Source of the DNA: Craterostigma plantagineum
Lineage: Eukaryota; Streptophyta; Magnoliopsida; Lamiales; Linderniaceae
Reading direction: 5' to 3'
Length of the DNA stretch: 64,000 nucleotides
Assembly: GCA_027422505.1 (NCBI GenBank)
Contig: JAPQWV010000005.1
Location: 17,192,501 to 17,256,500 of the forward strand
Shown here: piece by piece, positions 12,001 through 22,910 of the stretch
Layout of the letters: every line of letters begins with the position of its first letter
How positions within the stretch are numbered: the first letter of the stretch is position 1
The notes under the pieces: generated by a model
The model's input: only the letters and a program-made list of their open reading frames with translations
Told to the model about the DNA's origin: nothing
Database searches by the model: none
Made by a program: the position numbers and the translations under genes

Positions 12001-12474
12001 GAAAGCTGCCCAAGATCGACAAAAAAGTTATGCCGATACACAAAGTCGTGATTTAGAATTTAACGTCGGGGATATGGTATTTCTTTGGGCGATTCTACGA
12101 AAGGTGTAGTAAGATTTTGTAAACGGGGCAAATTAAACCCGAGATACATAGGTCCTTTTCCTATAATCGAGCGGTTTGGACAGATGGCATACAGGCTCGC
12201 CTTACCTCCAGCGTTACATGGAGTTCATGACGTGTTTCATGTATCCATGTTGAGGAAATACATATCAGATTCCTCTCAGATTCTGAGCTATGATACGGTT
12301 GAGCTTCGAGATGATATGACATATGAGGAAAGGCCGGTGCGAATTCTTGATCGAGGGGTAAAACAATTACGCTCAAGGAGCATTCTGCTTGTCAAGGTCC
12401 TTTGGAGAAACCGCAAAGTAGAGGAAGCCACATGGGAGAAGAAGGAGGACATGCAACACCAATACCCCGAATAA
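9046..12474 (+). pseudogene. Chromovirus pol: protease, RT, RNase H, integrase, chromodomain
   Basis: Domain order is the Ty3/gypsy one. Protease has DSGASQSFVS near 9171. RT runs about 9640-10300 with [21 protein letters not shown] and the catalytic FIDDILIYS (Asp pair at 10151-10156). RNase H follows ([13 protein letters not shown]; about 10585-10860). Integrase has an HHCC zinc region (HPGTTKM ... RRCLICQK, ending 11365) and a core with MDFVVGLP and [18 protein letters not shown]-terminal chromodomain lies near 12330-12470 (VKVLWRNRKVEEATWE). The chromodomain and gag type point to Tekay/Del. The frame is broken by stops (10043, 10751, 10975, 11362) and frameshifts around 11560-11720 and 12090, so this copy cannot make an intact polyprotein. 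Confidence 0.88.
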
Positions 12475-12483
12475 TTTACTTTG

Positions 12484-13589
12484 GAAAAAGGGGGAGATGT
12501 CGTGAATGCTATGTATTGAAGGGTTGAGGAAGATTTTTGAAATCAAGAGCTTCATAATAGAATATTGTGAGTTGGAACAAGGTGGGATCTCATCAACAAG
12601 AGGAAGCGAATAAAGATTTAAGTTTTCGTCAAGGTAAGTGCGTGGGAGCAAGAGCTTGTACGTAGAGTTTCAAATGCATATCTAGGATTAGTGTTATTAT
12701 GACTCGATTGAGCCCGGTTGAATGGCGCTTTTAACCGAGTCATTACGAAATTTTATTTCTATTGTTATATAGTTTTCTTTTATTCGAATTCCTTATTAAC
12801 TTGTGCATAGTCCCTCTAGTGAATGGCATTTCATACGCATTGTGAATGTGCACGGGTGATGTGTGAATGGATTGATGCTACTTTGTGGTGTATCGTTGCG
12901 ATGAGAAGTTATGTACTAAGTGATTGGGCTAAGATGCGTGAATGTGTGATAATGGTAGCATTGACATAGGGGTCAATGTGGGCCGACTAGCTATCGAAAC
13001 AACAGCTCTGGGTCGGAGTGTGTGTGTGGCCAATGGGTCGGTCTACGTGCGTGGCCGGTAAGAGTGTTATTGGTAGCTTTCGATAGTTGTTGATAACTGT
13101 CGATAGGTGTAGATAAGTGTTGATGGTTATTGTGTCGATTGAGATGATAATCGATGATTCGAAATTTTGGAAATAGGTTGGTTTGAGGGCGAATAACCTA
13201 CGGTTATTTTCCTTGTTAGCATATTATGGGTTTGAATGTGCTACATACACGTTCTTGATTTGCACTTACTGAGTCTTGTCGACTCACTCCCAATATTTAT
13301 ATTATTTTGCAGATCCTCCTTCGGGAGGTAAGACTTAGAGGAGGTGATGATGGTTGGCCTGTGGTAGAGCATGTGAGGGACGACCTGTGGCAGGCTCAGC
13401 GACACTATAGGAATATATATTTTGAAAAATATTGCATCATGTATATAGTTATCGATTGCATTTTGGCTAATATGTTGTGATGAGTCTCGTGGTTATTAAC
13501 TTTCGCAAACCCCGTCTTTTGACTTGTACATAACCTTACTAAATATATATAACGTTGGATATTTAAATCCCGTGGTTGAGTGTGTTACA
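12484..13589 (+). repeat. Polypurine tract and full 3' LTR of the Tekay-type chromovirus
   Basis: The purine tract AAAAAGGGGGAGA (about 12485-12497) precedes an LTR of 1092 bp, TGTCGTGAATG at 12498 to GTGTTACA at 13589. An A/T-rich TATA-like stretch (AATATTTATATTATTTT, about 13291-13307) lies 40-55 bp upstream of the point (13346) where homology to the 5' fragment begins. The fragment's start could therefore be near the transcription start. The 5-bp ATGGC duplication follows at once. Confidence 0.88.
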
Positions 13590-14079
13590 ATGGCGACAAT
13601 TAGAGGAAGTGAATTGGGGTCACCTTCACGCAATGTCGGCTCGATCAATCGACCTTTTAGGACAGCCTCGATCATTGATGAGAATAGCGCAAGAAAAGAT
13701 GAGGTTACAGGAGGTCATCGTGATGATCAAAGGACTAGTTCGTTATGATTCACGAGGAGATCGAACACATCCATCACATCAGTCAGCTCATACTCGACCC
13801 TTGCGTCGCTTATCCGACCGTGAGTTTCAAGACTTAAGGGCCAAAGGACTTTGTTTTCGTTGTTGTCAACCCTATGGGCGTGATATTGTGTGCTTGAACA
13901 AAGAATTTTGAATGATTATTGCAGGAGAGGACGAAGAGAACGAAGATGAGATTGATAAGATGAATATGGACGGATGCGAGTTCAACCTACTAACACTGCT
14001 TCCAAGACAACCATCATCAACGCCATCAATTCCCAAATTTCCGCCTCGAGGACAAGGCGATTTTTCGAGGGGTTAATAA
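13590..14079 (+). pseudogene. Ty3/gypsy gag, second part, fused to the remnant end of pol
   Basis: This resumes the gag interrupted at 6571, in the same frame, and reaches a degenerate zinc-knuckle region (RLSDREFQDLRAKGLCFRC) near 13805-13870. The next part is acidic (GEDEENEDEIDKM). The last bases before the LTR read, in another frame, as the gypsy pol C-terminal block LEDKAIFRGV. Protease, RT, RNase H and integrase are absent, so the element has a large internal deletion joining gag to the pol terminus. Confidence 0.7.
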
Positions 14080-14458
14080 TGTTAGGATAGTTTAATAAAT
14101 ATTATTATTTTCTTATTATTAGTATTATTTTATTATGAATAAGATTTAGTTAGGGTAGAGAGATTTATTAGGGATCTTTAGTTTGAATAAGATTTATTAG
14201 GGATCTTATTGGGCTTATTTTAGATTAGTTTCTCTTATAAAAGGAGGGGCGTCAGTAGCATAATGGGAGGTCGAGGTTTAGGATATTTGAGGGCCGGTGT
14301 CTCTGACACTCGGATTGTGAGGGCCGGAGTTCTCGAACTCTCGAATTTAGCTATTAGGTCGCTATTAGTATCGTTTATATCCGTATGATTCATCTGTCGT
14401 TATTAATAAAAGCTATTTTATTTGAATTTCTCGTCTACCACCGCTTTAATCCCTAACA
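14080..14458 (+). repeat. 3' LTR of the gag-only gypsy element
   Basis: A 379-bp LTR, TGTTAGGATAG at 14080 to TCCCTAACA at 14458, has TGTTAGG/CCTAACA inverted ends. A TATA-like TATAAAAGG lies near 14236. It abuts ClpC coding sequence (14464 onward), so the element landed in a ClpC exon. The 5' LTR and left target duplication are not in the window, because Sire-like element B occupies the DNA left of 5914. Confidence 0.8.
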
Positions 14459-14463
14459 TCTAC

Positions 14464-14852
14464 CAAAAATAACCCATGCCTCATTGGAGAACCTTGGATT
14501 GGGAAAACAGCTATAGCAGAGGGCTTGGCTCAGAGAATAGCAAACGGAGATGTTCCTGAAACTATTGAGGGTGAAACGGAAATCGTTACTGGTGGTTTGT
14601 TATGGGCGCATTGTGCTACTGTTTCGTATTCATCAGGTTATTACATTTGATATGGGTCTGTTAGTTGCGGGAACAAAGTATCGCGAGAAACTCGAAGCAC
14701 GATTGAATAAGTTGATGGAGGAGATAAAGAAAAGTAGTGAAATCATTCTTTTCATTGATGAGGTACACACTTTGATTGGAGCTGGTGCTGCTGAAGGTGC
14801 AATTGACGCGGGAAACACCTTGAAGCCAGCTGTAGCCAGGGGCGAACTACAG
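14464..14852 (+). pseudogene. ClpC (chloroplast Hsp100 chaperone) pseudogene, NBD1 region
   Basis: The translated blocks match plant ClpC, the stromal AAA+ unfoldase that feeds the Clp protease. First is [20 protein letters not shown] (Walker A, normally GEPGVGKT, here with Gly-to-Trp and Val-to-Ile changes). Then come [11 protein letters not shown] and [20 protein letters not shown] (Walker B intact). A 66-bp segment with GT...AG ends interrupts 14571-14636. Coding sequence stops at GELQ (14852), followed by a GT donor. The next exon starts at 35844. The N-terminal exons are not seen, because the left side is replaced by retroelements. Retained introns show this is not a processed copy. Confidence 0.85.
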
Positions 14853-14866
14853 GTTTATATCAAAAC

Positions 14867-14997
14867 GCTCGTTTGGTTGATATGTTTATATTTATGAGAG
14901 TTTATTTAAGTAAGGGTCTATATAAAACAAATTAACGGGTATAAATAGAATGCGTGTTTGATTAGTTGATTTAAATAAACACATGTGAGGAGGTGTG
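14867..14997. repeat. Left half of a MITE in the ClpC intron
   Basis: The segment begins GCTCGTTTGGTTGATAT and is A/T-rich. Its counterpart at 35489-35621 ends with the inverse (CTCAACCAAACAAGC). Joined across the Athila-like element they would form a MITE of roughly 265 bp with short terminal inverted repeats. The superfamily and its own target duplication are unclear. Confidence 0.5.
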
Positions 14998-16379
14998 TGA
15001 TAAATGTATTCTAATGCGTTTATTGTAGTAATTATGGGTGTTATAAAAGAGTTTCCGTAGTCATTTTGTACGTTTATTTGCTCTATATACACCTATTTGG
15101 ATGTTATTGGACCTTAGGACGGCTTTCGGGCGAAAAGGAACGAAAACAAAGCAAAACGGAGCAAGTATGAAGTTACCAGGGAAGCGTCACGGCCATGACG
15201 TCTTAGGCACGAGGCCGTGACAGAAGTCAGAGAAGCAAAATGAAGACTTCACGGACGTGAGAATTCCTGCTATAAGCCGTGACAACAAGCAGCGAGCGAC
15301 GAAATACTAGCAGAAGACCGTCACAGCCATGAAATCTAGTTCTCCAGGCCGTGACATATGTCAGAGTGCGATGCGAAGCTTAGTTAAGACGGTCACGGCC
15401 GTGAAGGTGGCGAGTTTCAGTATAAAAGCCCGATTTCGATTCAAAAAGAGTGGAACTAATCACAACTGAACCCTAAGCATAGAGAGAGGAAAAAGAGACG
15501 CCAAGAACATTCCAGAAGCGCAAGAGACGGATGAACGCCGCATTCACGCCGAACTGAACGAGAAACGAAGACTCTTCCACGAGATCATCCTTTATTCATC
15601 AGTACTCAAGATCATGAGTCCTCTGCTCTTGTTCTCTATTTCTTTCGTTGACGTTAAATATGAGTAGCTAAATTCCCTCTGTGTTTGGGAGTAGATGAAC
15701 GCTAGGTCGATTCGTATTTAAGACATACGTTTATCATGACTCGTGTATCCTAACTATTTATCTATCTATGAAAGTGTTTCTTCGCTTTAATATGTCTATG
15801 TGTTGAAGTGAATGTATGGAAAATCGTTTAGGGCGACAGCTAAACAACGATTAGGCCGTTCATAGATGATGATTCGAGTATAGGGCGACAGCAAATATTC
15901 GATCCTCGCTATTACTAATTATTGAATCTTAGATCCCCGCGAGCGTCTAGGGCAATAGCAAATTCATGAGTGGGTAAGAAATTACTGCGGCTTAGTCAAG
16001 CATCACGTAGGAGCGATATTTTATTGTCTTAGAACGATAGTACCTAGCGGGATTCAAATCCCGAGCACATCTTTATTATCTGAAAGCACTCTCACCAGTT
16101 TTAGTCGTTTCTCTTAATATCTCATAGCTTTAGGATTGGTCTGTTAGGTTAGTTCGTAATATAAACAATCTGCGCACTTTATTTAGGCTAGATATCGAGT
16201 CGATAGGTTATTACTAGTAATCAAATTTATTCCTTGTGTTCGATACTCGTTTACTCACCTTACTACACTACAAACGATAGGTTCACTGCCTATCGCACGT
16301 CAGTGATAGTAACTACGTATTCGTTTTATTTATTACTAGTCGCACCTGCACTTTACATTAGTACACCGCGTGTCGATCA
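14998..16379 (+). repeat. 5' LTR of the Athila-like element
   Basis: A 1382-bp LTR runs from TGATAAATGTATTC to GTGTCGATCA. It carries a TATA-like TATAAAAG near 15421 and a cluster of variants of the palindrome TCACGGCCGTGA (about 15185-15405). It is collinear with the 3' LTR at 34116-35483, with scattered substitutions and a few indels (for example a block near 15780-15825 missing on the right), so the insertion is not very young. Confidence 0.92.
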
Positions 16380-16403
16380 AGTTTTGGCACCGTTGTCGGG
16401 GAA
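16380..16403 (+). promoter_or_regulatory. Primer-binding site of the Athila-like element
   Basis: TTTTGGCACCGTTGTCGGGG directly follows the 5' LTR. It corresponds to the TGGCGCCGTTGCCGGGGA primer site used by Athila/Tat gypsy elements (tRNA-Asp type), with two transition-like differences. It would prime minus-strand DNA synthesis. Confidence 0.85.
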
Positions 16404-18570
16404 TAGATTGATATTAGGAACACCGTAGTTCGATACTTTAGCCACTTCTATTTGACGTTTTCTTAGTTTTTCGTTATTTGCGGCATTTGTGTTTCTACAA
16501 AATTTTTTTTATTTCGTTGTTTCTTCGACGTGCTTATTTGTTTCTTCGTCAATTTTTATTTTTGCTTATTGAAGGTACGATTCAGCGGTGAATGACCCGA
16601 AGCCATCCATCGGGTCCCATTGTTGATGCAGACCCAGATTTCGAATGCAAGTTATGAAGGCAACTCAGGTACGATACCAAAGGAGCGACCACTAGCTCTC
16701 AGGAACCGTTAGTTAACTACTCTGAGGATAGCTCTCAGGAATCGACCAAAATTCTCGAGTAGAGGCATCCGTAGATAGCCCAGATACAGAAGTAAGGATG
16801 GCGGACCACAGAGTGCCCGTCCACGAGGAGGAGCAATCACTACAAGATCTGCTCAAGAACGCCGCACTAGGCGGTACAGAGTCCGCGACCGTTATTTCGC
16901 CGATCAAGAATAACAACTTCGAGCTGAAGCATTCTTGGCTTCAGACGATTTTCTAGACGGCCCAGTTTGAGGGGAATCCAGACGACGATCCCTACTCACA
17001 CCTGAAGGCCTTTCTGACGGTGATCGACAACATTAAGATCAATGGGGTCACGGGCAATGCGATCAAACTGATGTTATTCTCGTTCTCGCTGAAGTTCAGA
17101 GCGAAGGATTGGCTTGAGATGTTGCCACCCCGATCAATTACCACGTGGGAGAAGCTGAGACTGAAGACGGAGATATCGCTTTTCCACTAGAAGGACTCAG
17201 AAAATCTCTATGAGGTGTGGGAGCGATAGAAGTCACTACTGAAGAAGTGCCCGCTGCATGGAATGTCGAAGGCAGCCTAGATCAACCGATTCCACGAGGG
17301 GCTCAACGACCAGACTGTTCATATGTTAGACGGAGCCTCAGGAGGAGGGCTCGTGAAGTTTCATGAGGGGCAATACGAGACTTAATACGCCAGACGTGTT
17401 CGGAGTGAGTGAGGAGACGGCCACGAATGCCAAATTCGAGGCGCTCAAGCAATAAATCGCGGCGAAGAATTCTCAGCTGCAGACTGTGATTGGCGCATTA
17501 CTTCCAAAATACGGGCAGGCACAGCCCGTAAATGCCGTGACGACCATTGCACCGACACAGCATACGCCGTACATACCGTTGTGTGGAATTTGCGGCGCAG
17601 CCCACAAGTTGTCCGAATGCCAACTCAGGCAACCCCTAGAACACGTAGACTACATGGGGAATTAACAACGCGGCTAGCGGAGTTACCGGCCCTGAGCGCA
17701 TCCCAACTTGGCGTATGGGAATCAGAACCACAATGGGCAAGGACAGCCGGGATTTCATCCTGGACCATCCCGTTTTCAAAGCGGGGAACCACGACAGTAT
17801 CAGAATGCACCCGCGGGCTCTGGATCTGACGATATGAGGGAGATGAAGGACATGATGAAGACGCTCCTCACGAATTTCAGCACCACCACCGCGGTCACAA
17901 GAGTTGAATGACGAAGAAGGAGGAGTATATGGAAGTGAACGACATACGCACTCAGAACACAGACACTTCGATCAAGAAGTTGGAGCAACAAGTTGGCCAG
18001 ATGGCGAAGCAATTGGCGGGGCGAAACCAAGGATCACTCCCGAGCTATACCGAACCAAATCTGAAGGAGTATTGCAAGGCGGTGACCATGAGGAATAGGA
18101 GAGAGCTGCAGTAAGTACCCGCCAAAAAGAAGTCGAATGCAAAGGCTGATTTCGAGGTCCACGATGAGCCAGAGGTGGAGAAAATCGAAGGCGACGATGT
18201 CGAAAAGGCCGAAGCTGATAAGGAGAAGGTCGAGCCCGAAAAAGAAAAGGCGAAGCGGATCGAGCGGCCACCGGTGATTCCATACCAGCCGAAGATCACC
18301 TACCCAGCTCAGTTGAAGAAGGAAAAAGACGAGGCGCAGTTTGGTAAATTTATGAGTATGTGTAAGGAATTGCATTTTAACTTACTGTTTGTTGAAGCTA
18401 TTACGCAGATGCCCAGCTTCGCTAAGTTCCTGAAGGACCTGCTGACGAACAGAAGGAACTCAAACAAGTTTCCATGGTATGCATACGAGGAGAGTGCTCG
18501 GCGATACTCCAAAGAAAGCTGCCAAAGAAGCTCAAGGACCCAGGGAGTTTTACGATTCCCATTCTTATAG
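16404..18570 (+). pseudogene. Athila-type gag, degenerate
   Basis: After a leader of about 200 bp, translated pieces give an Athila-type gag. One block reads NNNFELKHSWLQTI and then QFEGNPDDDPYSHLKAFL (about 16905-17015). It is followed by KLMLFSFSLKFRAKDWLEML, then ENLYEVWER and KCPLHGM. A zinc-knuckle-like CGICGAAHKLSEC lies near 17585-17625. A Glu/Lys-rich linker (18175-18270) leads to KITYPAQLKKEKDE and MPSFAKFLKDLLTNRR, the usual Athila segment before protease. Many in-frame stops are present, several of them TAG. No functional product is possible. Confidence 0.8.
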
Positions 18571-21500
18571 GAGATTCAGTAGTTGAGCGTGCTTTAGCTG
18601 ATCTAGGTGCTAGCATTAATTTAATGCCATATTCCATGTTTAAGTGCTTAGGATTATGTGAACCACGACCCACTAGGATGAGCCTGCAATTAGCTGATAG
18701 TCGTTAAAGTACCCTCGAGGTGTTATCGAGGATGTCTTGGTCAAGGTCGATAAATTTGTGATCCCTGCTGATTTCGTTATTTTAAATATGGAGGAAGATG
18801 AAAACGTTCCCCTGATTTTTGGTAGACTGTTCTTAGCCATTGGCGAGACTATGATAGATGGTAGGAATGGGACGTTAACTTTGACGGTAGATGGCGAGAA
18901 AGTTACGTTTAATATGGCTGATACGATGAAAAAGAGTAACGAGCATGATGATACGTGTTATTATTTAGATGCTTTTGAGCACGATTTTCTCGTTTCTGTA
19001 CAAGGTCTATCACAAGCTTTCTGCGAGGAGGATTCACGGATGATTATGGCGATCGACGAGTGTGAGGAGGAGGTCGACGAGCCCATCGTAGCCATCGACG
19101 AGAGCATCGAGAAGGACAAGGAGAAAAGTTTAGTCGAGGAGCCACCGTCCTCGAGTTAAAACCGCTGCCCGACCACCTCGAGTACGCATTTCTAAGCAGC
19201 AACGAGGGGCTACCGGTCATCATTTCATCAAGCCTCGACGACGGACAGAAGAGCCAGCTCTTGGACGTGTTGAGAGCGCAATAGAAGGCCTTGGCGTGGA
19301 AGATATCCGACATAAGTGGTATCAATCCGAGCTACAATACTCACAAGATCCTCACGGAGGACGAGTTCAAGCCGGTCGCTCAACATCAAAGGCGACTCAA
19401 CCTCAACACGAAGGACGTCGTCAAGAAGGAGGTGATCAAGCTATTAGACGCAGGGATGATCTTTCCCATTTCAGACAGTGCATGGGTCAGCCCGGTCCAG
19501 GTGGTCCCAAAGAAGGGAGGCGTGACGGCCGTCGCCAACGACAAGAACGAATTGATTCCGACGAGGACCATTACTGGGTGGCGCGTCTGTATCGACTATA
19601 GGAAGTTTTATTGACCAAATGTTAGAAAAATTATCCGGTCACTCATTTTATTGTTTTCTTGATGGCTTATCAGGTTATCTGCAGATTCCTATAGCACCCG
19701 AGGACCAGGAGAAGACAACATTCACATGCCCGTTCGGGACGTTCGCGTATCAAAGGATGTCATTCGGTCTCTGTAATGCCCCAGCCACCTTTAAGCGATG
19801 CATGATGGCCATATTCGACGAACTGGTAGGTGAGGTAATGGAGGTACTTATTGATTATTTTTCTGTTTTTGGGTCGTCGTTCTATGTATGCTTGTCTAAT
19901 TTGAAGCTCGTACTCGCACGCTGCGAGGAAACAAACTTGGTACTTAATTGGGAAAAATGCCACTTCATGGTTCGGGAGGGCATAGTTCTGGCCCGTAAGA
20001 TTTCCTCTAAAGGACTCGAAGTGGACCGAGCTAAGTTAGAGACGATAGAAAAGCTACGCGTTCCCTCGAACGTGAAGTCGATTAGGAGTTTTTTAGGACA
20101 TGCTGGATTTTATCGTATATCAAGGATTTTTCTAAGATTGCAAGACCCATGTCTAGATTGCTAGAAAAAGATGCTCTGTTTGAGTTTAATGATGAGTGCT
20201 TGCATGCTTTTAATTTACTTAAGGAGCAACTTACCGCAGCACCTATTATGGTTGCCGCCGACTGGGGACTGCCCTTTGAAGTAATGTGCGATGCTAGTGA
20301 TTATGCAGTTGGAGCCGTGTTAAGGCAGCGCAAGGACAACCATTTTAGGCCGATCTACTACGCGAGTAAGACAATAGACGCAGCACAGGCCAATTACACG
20401 ACCACCGAAAAGGAGCTTTTAGCCGTCGTGTTCGCCTTCGATAAATTCAGGTCATATCTGATCTTATCAAAAGTTATTGTTTTTACTAACCACTCTGCCC
20501 TTAAGTATTTATTAGCAAAGCTGGATGGCAAGCCCCGGCTGATCAGATGGATCCTACTCATTCAAGAGTTCGACATAGAGATCCGGGGCAAGAAAGGCGC
20601 AGAAAATATGGCGGCGGATCACCGCTATCGACTAGAGGAGTCCGAAATATACCACAATGACGGAAAGGAGATACAAGATAGATTCCCAGACGAGCACCTG
20701 TACTCGATATAGGTGGTAAGTGACGATACTCCTTGGTTTGCAGATTATGCTAATTATCTTGTTGCGAGGGTCTTACCAAAGGAGTACACAAGTCAGCAAA
20801 AGAACAAATTCTTTTCTGACCTAAAGTACTACTTTTGGGAAGATTCGTATCTTTTCAGGCGATGTGCGGACCAAGTGATAAGGCGATGTGTTTCCTTCCC
20901 TGAGACGACACGGATTCTGATGCATTACTACAACGAACCGACAGAAAGGCATTACGCAGCCAATCGAACCGCTCATAAGGTGCTGGAAAGCAGTTTTTAC
21001 TGGCCTATAATCTTCAAAGACGCCCAAAGGTACGTTGGCACCTGTGATCAGTGTCAGCGCGCAGGTAATCTCTCAAAATGCGACGAAATGCCTCAGAACT
21101 TTATTTTAGTATGTGAAATTTTCGACGTATGGGGTATAGATTTCATGGGTCCATTTCCTAGCTCATATAATAATAAGTATATCTTAGTCGCTGTAGATTA
21201 CGTGTCAAAGTGGGCCGAGGCGCAAGCCTTGCCCACAAACGACGCCAGGGTAGTCGTTAGATTCTACAGAATCTATTTTCACGTTTTGGGGCACCTAGGT
21301 GCATTATTAGTGATAGGGGTACACATTTTTGTAACACCCAGTTTGCACGTACACTAGAGCATTACGGTGTTCGAAACAGCCTACCACCCCTTACCACCCC
21401 CAAGCTAGCGGTCAAGTTGAGGTAGTGAACCGTGAGTTAAAACGCATCTTACAAAAGACCATATAAGGGAACCGCTGGGAGTGGGCGAATAAGTTAAACG

Positions 21501-22077
21501 ATGTGTGTTGGGCATATAGGACCGCATATAAGACACCCATAGGCACTACACCGTACAGATTAGTCTCTGGGAAGGCGTGCCACCTCCCCGTAGACATCGA
21601 GCACAAGGCTTATTGTGCGATCAAGTCCTTTGAATTTCGAGTTAGGAGAAGCCAGCGGAAAGCGGCAACTCCAAATCAACGAGTTAGACGAGTGGCGTTT
21701 ATCGGCTTACGATAACGCTCGCATGTATAAAGAGCACTCGAAAGCCTACCACGATAAGAAGATTAGGCAAAGGCGAGAGTTTCAGGAAGGAGACCAAGTC
21801 CTCCTATTTAACTCTCGAATCGGGCTTTTTCTGGCAAACATAGATCACGTTGGTCGGGATCGTTCACTGTTACTCGTGTTTTTCCTTACGGTACTGTCGA
21901 GATTTCAGGTATGGAGCAGGGTACTTTCAAGGTCAATGGCCACAGGTTGAAGCACTATCATGGAGGAGAGGAAAACGTGAGCGAAAAAGAGGTGCTCTAC
22001 CTGGATTTCCAGCCATCCTAAGCGAACGAATGTACGTCCGGCTAAAGACGGTAAAGAAACCGCTTCTTGGGAGGCAA
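18480..22077 (+). pseudogene. Athila-type pol: protease, RT, RNase H, integrase
   Basis: The protease has VVERALADLGASINLMP (about 18580-18632). RT begins near 19270 with QVVPKKGG and ends near 20150. Its active site reads VLIDYFSVFG instead of xxDDFSVFG, so the second catalytic Asp is Tyr (19856-19858). RNase H has [13 protein letters not shown] (about 20284-20325). Integrase has a zinc region (HYNEPTERH ... CDQCQRAG) and [12 protein letters not shown], and then loses frame after 21300. Stops and frameshifts occur throughout. The pol end (KKPLLGRQ) is interrupted by the Cassandra copy and resumes at 22625-22640. Confidence 0.85.
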
Positions 22078-22624
22078 TGTGATATCCCACACCGATTGGA
22101 GGGGGGACGAAGCATGCCTTTTTAAGGGTGTGAAAACCCCTCCCATTGACGCGTTTTAAAGCCGTGCGGGTGGGTTGGAGTTCGTAGGAACTCCGTAGTT
22201 AAGCGTGCTGCGGGGAGAGTAGTACCAGGATGGGTGACCACCTGGGAAGTCCTCAACCAGGCAGTTTAACAACCGAAGGAGACAATATCAATGCGAGCGA
22301 GGTCTGGGCTGTTACAGATGGTATCAGAGCCAGAACTCAGGTCGGTGTGCCAGCGAGGGCGCTGGATCCTTGAGGGGGGTGGATTATGATATCCCACACC
22401 AATTAGAGGGGGGAACGAAGCATGCCTTTATAATGGTGTGGACACCCCTCCCATTGACGCGTTTTAAAGCCGTGCGGGTGGGGGAGAGTTCGTAGGAACT
22501 CCGTAGTTAAGCGTGCTGGGGAAAGAATAGTACCAGGATGGGCGACCACCTGGAAAGTCCTCAACCAGGCAGCTTAACGTCCAAAGCGGACAATATCAAT
22601 GCGAGTGAGGTCTGGACCATTACA
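22078..22624 (+). mobile_element. Complete Cassandra-type TRIM (LTR-internal-LTR)
   Basis: LTRs at 22078-22316 (239 bp) and 22385-22624 flank an internal region of 68 bp with the primer site TGGTATCAGAGCC at 22319 onward. The second LTR starts TATGATATCC, so its terminal G is mutated to A. 5S rRNA-like blocks lie at about 22187-22257 and 22491-22563. Perfect target duplication: GGCAA at 22073-22077 and 22625-22629. The same family occurs in the composite at 6572-7672. It sits at the pol terminus of the Athila-like element. Confidence 0.93.
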
Positions 22625-22639
22625 GGCAACCCAGGTATG

Positions 22640-22910
22640 TTAGTTATGTTTTAGGCATTAAAGTACTCCGCAGTGCTTTTTCACGGTCAGAAGCTTAAGC
22701 TTCACGGCCGTGCCGCCATAAATAACACGTTCGGCATCTTGTCACGGCCAGAGCTTAAGCTTCACGGCCGTGACTGTTACAGGCAGAAAAAAAAAATTGA
22801 TGCCTTGTGTCATGGCCAGAAGCTTAAGCTTCACGGTCGTGACCACGTAACATGTCGCTTGCTGTACCTTGTCACGGTACCTGTCACGCAATGGATGGCT
22901 CCAGTTCTTC
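22640..22910. repeat. Array of near-palindromic GTCACGGCC...GGCCGTGAC units
   Basis: Three units of about 35 bp, spaced roughly 65 bp apart (22677-22711, 22740-22775 and 22810-22845), share a core AGCTTAAGCTT flanked by TCACGGCC and GGCCGTGA arms. Each unit could fold into a hairpin. Related arms recur many times in both LTRs of the same element. The stretch is otherwise non-coding and lies between pol and the extra ORF. Confidence 0.7.

Larger units (their letters stand above)
6572..13589 (+). mobile_element. Chimeric Cassandra TRIM / Tekay-type chromovirus, integrated as one unit
   Basis: The left boundary is the exact start of a Cassandra LTR (TGTGATATCC at 6572). The right boundary is the exact end of a chromovirus LTR (GTGTTACA at 13589). 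The 5 bp on either side are identical (ATGGC at 6567-6571 and 13590-13594), and the interrupted gag frame resumes in register. Order: Cassandra LTR, internal, LTR; the last 244 bp of the chromovirus LTR; primer-binding site; Cassandra internal; Cassandra LTR; primer-binding site; chromovirus gag-pol; purine tract; full chromovirus LTR. Both families end in TGTTACA and use a TGGTATCAGAGC primer site. A chimeric cDNA made by template switching is my inference; the structure and duplication are read directly. Confidence 0.8.
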
